Below the pieces are notes generated by a model. It saw only the letters and a program-made list of their open reading frames with translations, did no database searches and had not been told where the DNA came from. From Aedes albopictus (Eukaryota > Arthropoda > Insecta > Diptera > Culicidae): a DNA stretch of 64,000 bases. Location: positions 42,443,464-42,507,463 of the forward strand of contig NC_085138.1 in NCBI RefSeq assembly GCF_035046485.1. The letters run 5' to 3'. How positions within the stretch are numbered: position 1 is the stretch's first letter; each line of letters opens with the position of its first letter. A program made the position numbers and the translations under genes. This document shows positions 10,369 to 20,875 of the stretch, in pieces.

Positions 10369-12690
10369 TTCTGGTCTTCTTGTTTTCTTGTCTTCTTGTC
10401 TTCTTGTCTTCTTGTCTTCTTGTCTTCTTGTCTTCTTGTCTTCTTGTCTTCTTGTCTTCTTGTCTTCTTGTCTTCTTGTCTTCTTGTCTTCTTGTCTTCT
10501 TGTCTTCTTGTCTTCTTGTCTTCTTGTCTTCTTGTCTTCTTGTCTTCTTGTCTTCTTGTCTTCTTGTCTTCTTGTCTTCTTGTCTTCTTGTCTTCTTGTC
10601 TTCTTGTCTTCTTGTCTTCTTGTCTTCTTGTCTTCTTGTCTTCTTGTCTTCTTGTCTTCTTGTCTTCTTGTCTTCTTGTCTTCTTGTCTTCTTGTCTTCT
10701 TGTCTTCTTGTCTTCTTGTCTTCTTGTCTTCTTGTCTTCTTGTCTTCTTGTCTTCTTGTCTTCTTGTCTTCTTGTCTTCTTGTCTTCTTGTCTTCTTGTC
10801 TTCTTGTCTTCTTGTCTTCTTGTCTTCTTGTCTTCTTGTCTTCTTGTCTTCTTGTCTTGTCTTCTTGTCTTCTTGTCTTCTTGTCTTCTTGTCTTCTTGT
10901 CTTCTTGTCTTCTTGTCTTCTTGTCTTCTTGTCTTCTTGTCTTCTTGTCTTCTTGTCTTCTTGTCTTCTTGTCTTCTTGTCTTCTTGTCTTCTTGTCTTC
11001 TTGTCTTCTTGTCTTCTTGTCTTCTTGTCTTCTTGTCTTCTTGTCTTCTTGTCTTCTTGTCTTCTTGTCTTCTTGTCTTCTTGTCTTCTTGTCTTCTTGT
11101 CTTCTTGTCTTCTTGTCTTCTTGTCTTCTTGTCTTCTTGTCTTCTTGTCTTCTTGTCTTCTTGTCTTCTTGTCTTCTTGTCTTCTTGTCTTCTTGTCTTC
11201 TTGTCTTCTTGTCTTCTTGTCTTCTTGTCTTCTTGTCTTCTTGTCTTCTTGTCTTCTTGTCTTCTTGTCTTCTTGTCTTCTTGTCTTCTTGTCTTCTTGT
11301 CTTCTTGTCTTCTTGTCTTCTTGTCTTCTTGTCTTCTTGTCTTCTTGTCTTCTTGTCTTCTTGTCTTCTTGTCTTCTTGTCTTCTTGTCTTCTTGTCTTC
11401 TTGTCTTCTTGTCTTCTTGTCTTCTTGTCTCCTTGTCTTCTTGTCTTCTTGTCTCCTTGTCTTCTTGTCTTCTTGTCTTCTTGTCTTCTTGTCTTCTTGT
11501 CTTCTTGTCTTCTTGTCTTCTTGTCTTCTTGTCTTCTTGTCTTCTTGTCTTCTTGTCTTCTTGTCTTCTTGTCTTCTTGTCTTCTTGTCTTCTTGTCTTC
11601 TTGTCTTCTTGTCTTCTTGTCTTCTTGTCTTCTTGTCTTCTTGTCTTCTTGTCTTCTTGTCTTCTTGTCTTCTTGTCTTCTTGTCTTCTTGTCTTCTTGT
11701 CTTCTTGTCTTCTTGTCTTCTTGTCTTCTTGTCTTCTTGTCTTCTTGTCTTCTTGTCTTCTTGTCTTCTTGTCTTCTTGTCTTCTTGTCTTCTTGTCTTC
11801 TTGTCTTCTTGTCTTCTTGTCTTCTTGTCTTCTTGTCTTCTTGTCTTCTTGTCTTCTTGTCTTCTTGTCTTCTTGTCTTCTTGTCTTCTTGTCTTCTTGT
11901 CTTCTTGTCTTCTTGTCTTCTTGTCTTCTTGTCTTCTTGTCTTCTTGTCTTCTTGTCTTCTTGTCTTCTTGTCTTCTTGTCTTCTTGTCTTCTTGTCTTC
12001 TTGTCTTCTTGTCTTCTTGTCTTCTTGTCTTCTTGTCTTCTTGTCTTCTTGTCTTCTTGTCTTCTTGTCTTCTTGTCTTCTTGTCTTCTTGTCTTCTTGT
12101 CTTCTTGTCTTCTTGTCTTCTTGTCTTGTCTTCTTGTCTTCTTGTCTTCTTGTCTTCTTGTCTTCTTGTCTTCTTGTCTTGTCTTCTTGTCTTCTTGTCT
12201 TCTTGTCTTCTTGTCTTCTTGTCTTCTTGTCTTCTTGTCTTCTTGTCTTCTTGTCTTCTTGTCTTCTTGTCTTCTTGTCTTCTTGTCTTCTTGTCTTCTT
12301 GTCTTCTTGTCTTCTTGTCTTCTTGTCTTCTTGTCTTCTTGTCTTCTTGTCTTCTTGTCTTCTTGTCTTCTTGTCTTCTTGTCTTCTTGTCTTCTTGTCT
12401 TCTTGTCTTCTTGTCTTCTTGTCTTCTTGTCTTCTTGTCTTCTTGTCTTCTTGTCTTCTTGTCTTCTTGTCTTCTTGTCTTCTTGTCTTCTTGTCTTCTT
12501 GTCTTCTTGTCTTCTTGTCTTCTTGTCTTCTTGTCTTCTTGTCTTCTTGTCTTCTTGTCTTCTTGTCTTCTTGTCTTCTTGTCTTCTTGTCTTCTTGTCT
12601 TCTTTTCTTCTTGTCTTCTTGTCTTCTTGTATTCTTCCCTTCTTGTCTTCTTGTCTTCTTGTATTCTTCCCTTCTTGTCTTCTTGTCTGT

Positions 12691-14630
12691 AAGAGTTTCG
12701 TAATATTCCAACAAAAAACGCATTTTATGTCGACTCCCCGTATGTGTGGCTACCGAACAAGGGAGTCGCACTTGACGACGCCACATCGGCTTGGTGCCCG
12801 AAGAACGGAACGAAACGACAAAGCTGCAGCACGAGGCATACACAACCAACACTCGAAATTGAGCGTATTTCATATAGATTGTTATAAATAATATTATCAG
12901 AATCTTGCATTAAATAAAAGCAAATTCACGCTGTGTGCGAAATTGATCAGGCATCCCTGCAGTTTGAACTATGATACATCATGTTGTCGTCGTCATCCAT
13001 ATCGGTATACGGAGCTTCTCGTGGCTCTTCGTCGCACCGTCGTGGCAGCGAACAAGGCGAGTAGTAGCAGGAACAGCAGGAGCAGAAGCAGAGTGTGTAT
13101 GCTCCTTGTAGTCGCTCCTGCCGTTTGGGAAGCTGGACTTTTATGTGAACGAGTGCTGGCAAACGTGTGATTCGTCGTTGCATTAGGAGAAATAAACACA
13201 GAATTCGAACAGATTAAGTTGTCAATAAATTTGATGAGTAATTCTATTGAATATTATATATGTAGTAATAAAGAGGTTTCGAACATATGAGTGCGAGGTT
13301 TGTAACATTTGTCACTACTTAGAGCAAATCGAAGCATTAAATTTAAATTCTGCATGTGCTCGTAAAACGCTATACTATTTTTTTAATGACATAATAGAGT
13401 AAAACGAACTCACCTATTTATACAATACTTGCAATAAATGCTCTCGAATAACCCGTTAAAGTAATCTTATTAAGAAATGTTACTAACACCGTTTGAAGTT
13501 TATCTGGAAAAGTTTTTGACAATAGGTGAGCAATAGGTGAATTCATAAAAAAGGAAACAAATAAAAAAGAAAATGGCTTTTTTGTCAGTTTTTTTCTAGA
13601 AACACATCTAATTCACATCTGTGCCATTTATGAACTCGTTTCCATCGATGTAGCTCCAACCCATAAGTGAAACGGAGTACTTTTCCCATAAGTGGAAAAC
13701 TTTTAACCCCTACCACCACCATAGTCATCTTGGGAGCTTCCGTTCATAAAACAACACTTTCTTTCTTTCTTTGCTTTTGCGCCTCTTCTGGGGGATAAGA
13801 GTTTACTCACAGAGGAATATGAACTCCCCGGTGAAAAGATGAAGACCATGGAATCATGGAAACATCTCGAGCGTGATGCAACCTTTTCCCTAGATGATGG
13901 GACGACGACGAGGGATGGTATCGGACTAGGGGCAGAACGGAAGCCGAACCCGAGTGCATCGTTTTCTTTTGCGAAGAATATTTCATTTTTATTTATCATA
14001 ACGTGTGTGTATGCACGACTCGGCTCCAGTTTTTTTTTTGGTTTCTCGAGTATACACATTGTCTTAAGGGGGCATAGTGGAGCATGGTTCGGGAAATTTA
14101 TAGAAGAGCCTCTTGGAGTAAGAATTGCTACCGTTTGTGCTATTAATCATCTCGCCGGATTCGCAAGTCGGGCAGTTTGTTGTAAGCAAGTGGTAATAAA
14201 TCTGTTAGATAGAAGGTACGATAGGATGGCGTCGAAGTAGGCTGATGATGGAAACCGATGCCTACTGCCATCAACAGTGTTGATTCAACACCACAACAAT
14301 ATTGCACGATAAATTAGGCGTGAACTTTTACCTAAATACTAGATCACTAAATGAATGTTTGGTTTTATGTTTATGCATTCTCAGTTCTGACGAAATGGAA
14401 AAAATCAGCATGATTTCACAAACCGGTACACTTATTTTTATAAATTTCAAAGTTCTGTTTGTTTTCTGTTTCGTTATCCTTTAGGAATTCTACTAGAACG
14501 TGCTAGTTCCTTCGGGAATTCCTCAGACAAATTTATCAAATTGTTATGACCAAGGGCGTAGCCAGATTTTCGATCAGGAAGGGGGGCGAGCACCATTAGC
14601 AAATTTGTACCTGCTAGCTTTCATAACTTA
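12691..14630. other. No gene recognised; mixed unique DNA
   Basis: Sequence right of the satellite: a GC-richer part at 12730-12860 and 12980-13180 (AGCAGGAACAGCAGGAGCAG run near 13070), then AT-rich DNA to about 13680. Mixed sequence follows with a CTTTCTTTCTTTC run near 13765, then AT-rich DNA. Frames of 60 to 130 codons exist on both strands but overlap each other and show no domain. Near 14555-14590 the phrase GGGCGTAGCCAGATTTTCG resembles decayed transposon text. Confidence 0.4.
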
Positions 14631-15292
14631 GGCGATGTCCATAAACTACGTAGACTCATTTTTGGTCATCTCAGAACCACCCCCTCCCCCCTCGTAGACT
14701 CTTGTCCATACGAAGCTTTCGAAATGTGTATGGAGCATAGACTTTGCCCGAGCAGAGAAGAATATCAAATTCATAACAACAGAATCGCATAGCCTGCTTT
14801 TATATCATAATTTGTTATTAATAACTTAACAAAGCATCACTTTTTTATAACATGTTTTGTGAGCAATCTCAAGTTATTGAGATTCATCCACTTGATAACA
14901 TTTCAATAATATACTTTGTTATAGACCAAGTTTTGTTATTATTCTACTATTGAAAATGTACAAATATGTGATGAACTATAACACAACAATAACAAGTTTT
15001 CAAATGCATTGCAAAATTCATTGTTATTTAGTTGTTATTGAATCTAACAAAACATGTTATTAAATTGGTCTTTGAGGAACATTTTTTTGTTATGATTTTT
15101 GTTATTTTGCCGCTTTTGACAGACAAGTTTATAACATAATAAGTTATGTTAATAACACAAAAAATACTGATTCCATTATAAAGTTATTATGCCAAAATAA
15201 CATATTCTATTATGCTGTTGATATTCTCTTCTGCTCGGGTGGCCAGACCCCTCGTCCCCCCCTAAGAGTATACGTAGTTTAAGGACAGGCCC
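14631..15292. mobile_element. MITE with GTCCATAAACTACGTAGACT-type ends
   Basis: The left end GGCGATGTCCATAAACTACG pairs with the complement of the right end TACGTAGTTTAAGGACAGGCC. TTA flanks both sides (14628-14630 and 15293-15295). Without the nested element at 14747-15239 it is about 170 bp. I believe this end type is common in Aedes genomes. It has no coding capacity. Confidence 0.85.
14747..15239. mobile_element. Nested MITE, 22-bp perfect inverted repeats
   Basis: The ends begin CCCGAGCAGAGAAGAATATC and are perfect inverted copies over 22 bp. The interior is AT-rich with repeated TTGTTAT/ATAACAA words. It lies inside the MITE at 14631-15292. The target duplication is unclear: the flanks read ACTTTG and TGGCCA. 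Confidence 0.88.
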
Positions 15293-15486
15293 TTAATGCG
15301 ATATGACGAATTTGAATATAATAACATTTAACCCTTCAGCAGTCATTTTGATAATACGTTGAAAAAGCTCGCCTGTTCTACACAAATCAACGTACTGGTA
15401 GCGGTGACCAATTTCTGGAAGACTTTGGATTTTTATTATCTCGTGCATTATTTCTTCTGGAACTCAGATTTTTTCTTGTTAATATC

Positions 15487-15946
15487 TGTCGTATCTGGTA
15501 GGTTATTACGCAATGCGATGGTCCAAGTCAAAGCTCCGACGGACCGAAGCAATATTTCCTTACCTTCCTCCATATTTTCCTTATATTTTTTGACTCAATA
15601 TCTTTCCATCTGCATTTTTTGCCTCCACTTTTTTGGCTTCGTTTGATTTTCTTTTTTTGTTTCCAGTCTCATCTCGTCTTTTTTTCGCCTCCACTTTTTT
15701 TGGCTTTTTTGTTCATTGTTTTGTCTTATTTATCTTTTTGTTTTCTCCTTTTTGCCTTATTTCATCTTTCTCTTTTTCGTCTCTCTTTTTTTATTTCCAC
15801 CAACTTTGTCTTTTTTACTTTCTCTGTCTATTGTGCTTTCTTCATTTTAATACTTACTCCAGCTACCGACTACGCCAATGTCGTATCTGGTAGACCATTA
15901 CGCAATGCTATGGTCCAAGTCGAAGCTCCGACGGACTGAAGCAATA
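15487..15946. repeat. 68-bp direct repeat flanking a T-rich tract
   Basis: GTCGTATCTGGTAGGTTATT onward (15487-15553) recurs at 15879-15946 with six or so differences. Both copies include TGGTCCAAGTC and AAGCTCCGACGGAC. Between them is about 325 bp of strongly T-rich text (TTTTGCCTCCACTTTTTTGG-like). The stop-poor frame across the T-rich tract is hydrophobic low complexity and not a convincing gene. Confidence 0.7.
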
Positions 15947-16551
15947 TTAACTGCTGTCTAATCTGTCGGAGTGAATCTTCAACGCGTCCAACTCTATCGA
16001 CTATATCCGATTGACTGCCGAAATATTCGATTGCTGCAATACGTGTTCCCGATTGGGGATACCTGGCTTTTACGCACACTCTCTTACTATTTATAGCATT
16101 TTCTTCGGATGCACCAAACTGACAGCAAAAGTCTACACAGTTTTTCTGTTTCCTTTACCAAGGTTTATACAAAGTATGGAATTTATCGAGTCTATTATTT
16201 GATTTGGTCCTAATTTGTAAATGTCTGTTGTATGATAATTTGACTTAATCCTTTGGAGCCGGAGGGGTCATATATGACCCCAACAAAGAAATGGCTGTAT
16301 AAATTCACCCATTCGATAAAACAGAATACTGTCTTCGGCAAAGTTGTTGCAAATTGAACCCTTTATTAGCGAAAAATGAGAATATTTGTATTTGTGACTT
16401 CATTGATAACCTAGAACATCCTGAACACCATGAAATTGGGAAAAACGAAATAATTGACATATCAGTTGTTCTAAAAGCTGAACTTGGATGTTGGTTACGT
16501 TTATATGTATTCATTTAGCCTTCGTCAAGAATATCAAAAGGTGTTTTATAT

Positions 16552-18210
16552 TCTGGGATGTTCTAGGTGTTCCAAACTGTCCTATAGGGAAGTCCTTCAA
16601 ATCTACATGAGTAATTATATGTATTTTCGCCACGAATAATAGCATTGCATAACCTACTGGGATCCGTGAAGCTCCTGATATCTACAATGTCATTTATAGT
16701 TACTATAGAGATATTCCAGGTCAGCTGTTACACTCGTAACAGTACAGTAGCCATATCTGTTTTACTGAGTGACGTTGCATAATCAACCGCAGTTACTGGA
16801 ACAATCTGAAGTTTACTAACTTATTATAAACCTTTGGGACATTCAAGGTCGTCCAAACTGTTCTATAATGAAGTCCATAGTTCTATAATGAAGTTCTAAA
16901 TCTACAAGAATAACTATATGTGCTTTCACCATAACTAATATTGTATAATTTGCGGGGATCCGCTAAGCTCTTGAAATCTTGAATGTCATTTAGAGACACT
17001 ACAAAGATATTCCAGGTCAACCAAACTACCTTGGAGTTCAGGACTTCAGGTCTACACTCGTAACAGTATCCATATCTGTTATACTGAGTACCGCTGCATA
17101 ACCAACCGCAGTAACTGGAGCAATCTGAAGTCTACTAGCTTATTATAAACCTTTAGGACATTCAGGGTCGTCCGAACTGTTCTATAATGAAGTCCTTCAA
17201 AGCTACAAGAATAACTTTATGTATTTCGCACTAAATAAATGCATAGCATAGTCTGCTGAGATCCGTGAAAATCAAAACAATAGATGCGCGGGTGTTTAGT
17301 ATTCAGTATTGTGTTGTTCTTTGCTGTGCATGCATCACTCCTGTAAGGGGTGAGTATGGCTGCATAATCGATCGCGTTCGCTATTGTCTCGAGTGAAAAT
17401 CAAAACAATAGATGCGCGGGTGTTTAGTGTTCAGTATTGTGTTGTTCTTTGCTGAGTATTGTGCTGTTCTTTACAGAGAAGAACATTAATCAAGACAATT
17501 AGATGGTGAGATATTTCCAATATTATTTATTTATTTATAAATAATTCTTCTTTAGTATACTTATTTTATAACTGCATATAAGTTGAAAATTCGCTATTTT
17601 CAACATCCTTTCATCTATTGGAAGATGCTTCAGTTCTGGGCTCTTTCTAAGTTGATGAAGGGATTTATAAATGCTTGCAAGGACTTGGCCAGGTGTGTGG
17701 AGCTGAGTGAATCTATGACATTGTAGATAGTAGCGACATCAGCAATGTCAATGGAAATTCAACTTTGCAACTCCATCCAAGATTTGTGCAAGTATTCATG
17801 CTATGCTATGCTATGCTATGCTATGCTAAGCATAGTCTGCTGAGATCCGTGAAGCTCTTGAAACCTCAAATTTCATTTAGAAACACATTTTTGAGTTCAA
17901 AAATTCAGGTCTACACTTGTAATATCAGCTATATCTGACATACTGAGTAACGTTTCATAATCAATCGCGGTGACTGGACCAATCTGAAGTTCACTATATA
18001 TTATAATGAACCTTTGCTTTGGGACATTGAGGGTCGTCCAAACTACCCTGAAGCTTAGCTCTTCATAGTAACAGTAGTTATTCCCACAAAGAACTTTAAA
18101 CTGTAATTTGTAACCCCCCTGGCATATCATAAGTCATTTCAAGATAGTGTTGAGATATTGCAGATCAACAACACTACTCCGAAGACCATAGCTTTAGGTC
18201 TACTTTTGTG
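16552..18210. repeat. Tandem repeat of about 300 bp, four decayed copies
   Basis: The landmark GGGAC-ATTCA-GGTCGTCCAAACTG recurs at about 16555, 16836, 17155 and 18021. The intervals are 281 and 319 bp, then 866 bp, which is about 300 bp plus a 584-bp insertion. Other shared landmarks are CTACACTCGTAACAGTA, TACTGAGTRACG and GGGATCCGTGAAGCTC. Copies are clearly diverged. Confidence 0.8.
17245..17853 (+). mobile_element. Retroposon with (CTATG)n tail and 25-bp direct repeats
   Basis: A 25-bp perfect repeat beginning AGCATAGTCTGCTGAGATCC is at 17245-17269 and 17829-17853. The inserted 559 bp carries an internal duplication (GTGAAAATCAAAACAATAGA at about 17267 and 17393) and ends in about six copies of CTATG next to the right repeat. 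A short tandem 3' tail with a long target duplication is the signature of target-primed reverse transcription. No reading frame was recognised, so it may be a SINE or a 5'-truncated LINE. Confidence 0.6.
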
Positions 18211-18368
18211 AAAATAGTTTTTGCCACTACGTTAAGTAATATTACATAATCCACTGTACTTGCCAAAGCAGTTAGAGGAGCAATAAGCGTTGTTATGCAT
18301 TTTTGGGATATTATGGTCTTCCTTATTGTTATGAAGCTTAGTTGATGAAAACAACCACTGTAACATTC

Positions 18369-18800
18369 AGAAGACTTTCTGGACATGATAGATTACAAAT
18401 CGTAGCTTTGTATAATGAAAAAAAAAAATACCGTTGCACTTGTAGACTTTAGGATCTAAACTCAACAACAGTATGGATGACCTGGGATATCTCTACTGAT
18501 CTGATATTGTCTATTAACCTTTCAGAAGACTTACTGGACATGATAGATTACAAATCGTAGCTTTGTATAATGAAAGAAGTCATCATTACACCCGTAGTCT
18601 TCAGGATGTTAACACAAAAACAGTTTGGATGACCTAGGATATCCCGACTGATCTGATATTGTCTATTAACCTTTCTGAAGACTTACTGGACATGATAGAT
18701 TACAAATCGTAGCTTTGTATAATGAAAGAAGTTACCGTTACACCCATAGACTTAAGAAACTAAACTCAAGAATAGTTTGGATGACCTAGGATATCCAGAA
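18369..18800. repeat. 153-bp tandem repeat, nearly three copies
   Basis: The phrase GAAGACTTACTGGACATGAT begins at 18370, 18525 and 18677, giving periods of 155 and 152 bp. Each unit also contains ACAAATCGTAGCTTTGTATA and GGATGACCTAGGATATCC-like text. It lies at the right end of the TTAA element. Confidence 0.9.
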
Positions 18801-18910
18801 AAAATATTCTTCATAATATTCTACCGTTTTGTGCTATTGACCACCAAAACTACAGAAAAACTTTGAAAAAACTCCATAATAACGCTTGGAAAAATTCCGG
18901 CTTCAAAGGG

Positions 18911-20875
18911 TTAAATCAATTTGGAGTCAAAATGACACAACTCAAATCATGTCACTCTAGAAAAGTTATCAGTCAATATCAAAATCTAATGGCTCCTATC
19001 TCCACAATATCTACAAAAAAATCCTAAGATATTATGGCTGAACTCTTTCGGAAATTTCTTTGACGAAGAATCTTTTCATGATTTCTTCAACAGAAGAATT
19101 TCTATTGGAGTCTATGAGTAAACTTCTGAAGAAACTGCTGGAGAGATTCCTTAAAGAATTCCTGGATAATTCCTTGGTTCCTGTTTGCCTCCTTTTAAAC
19201 TATCTTCCAATGCATATTATTCTCTGGAAGAATTCCTCCAGAAATTCTTGAAGTAATTTAAAAATCATCAGGTAATTCTGGAGAAATTCTTGGGTACATC
19301 CCTGGAAAAGATGATTGAAGGATTTCTGAAAATTCTGAAGGAACTGCTGAATGAATTTTTAAAGCGAACCTGAGAGGAATTTCCGAAGAAATAACCTGAA
19401 GAATTCTGGAGCTTTCTTTGGAAGATTTCCTGAAGAAATATCTGGAAGAATTCCCGGAGGAATTCCCGGGGGAATCGCTGGAGGTATTTCTGGATGGATT
19501 CTAGAAGAAAAGCTTAGAGAAATTTCTGAAGAAATTTTTTGAGGAATTCCTAGAATAAACCCTAGATAAATTTCAGGAGGATTCATTGGAGAAATTTCTG
19601 AGGAAATTCCTGGAGGAACTCTGGGAGGAATCCCTAGAAACTATTTTGAAGAAATCTCCTGAAGAATTCCTGTAGGAAATATTCGAGAAATTTCTGAAGA
19701 AATCCTTCAATGAATTCTTTGAGAAATCCCTGAATCCTGGGAAATGCCTAGAGGAACTTCTGGATAAATTCCTGGCGTAATCCCTGGACGAATTCCAGGA
19801 GGAATTCTGGGATGAAACCCAGCAGGAATTCTTGGATAAATTCCTGGAACAATCCCTGCAAGAATTCCTGCAGAAATCCCTGGAGAAATCTCCAGAGAAA
19901 TTCGAAGAGGAATTCCTGGAGAAATTTCTGAAAAAAATCCCCTGAGAAATTCCTGGAGGAATTTCGGGAGGAGTTCCTGGAGGAATTCCTAGAGATATTC
20001 CTGTGCGAATTGCTTGAAGAATCCCTGAAGAAATTTCTGGAGAAATCTCTAGAGGAGTTCTTGAAAGAATTACTGGACTCTAGATGAATTCGTGGAGGAA
20101 TTTTTGTTGGAAATCCCAGAGTAATCCCTGGAAAAATTTCTTAAGAAATTCCTGATGAAATTTCTGGAGGAATCTCTTAAGGAGTTCGTAGAGGAATACC
20201 AGGAAAAAATCCTGAAGAAATCGCAGATGAAATTCTTGGAAAAATCCTGAAGGAATCCTTAAAAGTTTTCGTGGAGGAAACCCTGTAGCAGTTCTTGAAG
20301 AAATCCCTAGAGAAATTCCTGAAGAAACTCCAGAAGGAATCCCGGGAGCAATTTCTGAATTGAATGATGAATTCCTAATGGAATCCTTAAACAGTTCCTG
20401 GAGGAATTACTGGAATTCCTAGATTGATTGATTTGTGTTTAATATTGAATCTTTCAGGAATTTTTAAAATAAATTGTTCTTGAAAGAATCACAGAAGAAA
20501 TTCTCGAGTGGAGCCCTGGAGAAGTTCTTGGAGGAATCCTTGAATCCCAGGAAGATTTTCTGAAGAAATCGTGGAGGAACTTCTGTAGCAGTTCCTGAAG
20601 AAACCCTAGGAGGAATCCCGGAAACAATTCCAAGAGGCATTCCTATGGGAATCCCTAAACAGTCCCAGGAGGAAGTACTGGATTAATTACTGAAGGAGTT
20701 CCTGGAAGAATTCCAAGAGGAACTCCTGACGGAAGTCTCACAAGAGTTCCTGGAGGAATCCTTGCAGGAATTTTTAAAATAATGCCTGGAGTTGTTCCTG
20801 AAAGAATCACAGAAGAAATTTCCGTGTGAATCCCTGGAGGAATTCCTGAAGATAGCTTTCTTGATAGTACGAGTT
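18911..20875. repeat. Degenerate GAATTCCTGGAGGAATCCC repeat, plus orientation
   Basis: After a short transition, from about 19040 the sequence is a run of imperfect 12-bp half-units of the form GGAATTCCTGGA and GGAATCCCTGAA, strongest at 19360-20850. Indels break the phase often, so long frames rarely persist. It is the same family as the 24-bp repeat at 47.4-51.6 kb. No gene. Confidence 0.8.

Larger units (their letters stand above)
9069..10386. repeat. 1026-bp higher-order duplication in the 8-bp array
   Basis: About 290 bp at 9069-9360, including array variants (GTCTTATG, GTCTTTTG, GCATTCTG) and a unique spacer, recur at 10095-10386 exactly 1026 bp downstream. I see only one base difference (T at 10384). 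Since 1026 is not a multiple of 8, this is a block duplication of array plus spacer, not simple slippage. Confidence 0.93.
8410..12690. repeat. 8-bp satellite array GTCTTCTG / GTCTTCTT
   Basis: A 4.3-kb tandem array. The left part (to 9231) is mostly GTCTTCTG with many variants (GATCTTCT, GTGTTCTGA, GTATTCTG). From about 9350 and again from about 10380 the unit becomes nearly pure GTCTTCTT for about 94 and about 288 copies. Partial units producing GTCTTGTCTT occur near 10854, 12123 and 12177, and GTCTCCTT variants occur at about 11429 and 11453. An 8-bp period cycles through all three frames every 24 bp, so very long stop-free frames appear on both strands and are not genes. Confidence 0.98.
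16249..18910. mobile_element. TTAA-flanked piggyBac-type element, non-autonomous
   Basis: The left flank and end read TTAA-TCCTTTGGAGCCGGA. The right end, reversed, reads TTAA-CCCTTTGAAGCCGGA. The TTAA copies are at 16245-16248 and 18911-18914. A TTAA target with CCCTTT-like ends is typical of piggyBac-type transposons. A palindromic GGGGTCATATATGACCCC lies just inside the left end. Instead of a transposase, the interior holds tandem repeats of about 300 bp and about 153 bp, so it would need a transposase from elsewhere. It also hosts a retroposon at about 17270-17828. Confidence 0.75.

Noticed and set aside
9279..12891. Very long open frames (up to about 858 codons) on both strands across the 8-bp satellite
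   Set aside because: An 8-bp unit without stops gives open frames in several phases at once. Composition is pure repeat, and plus- and minus-strand frames are equally long.
15619..15939. Hydrophobic 106-codon membrane protein
   Set aside because: Encoded by a T-rich low-complexity tract between two direct repeats. Phe/Leu/Ser only from base composition.
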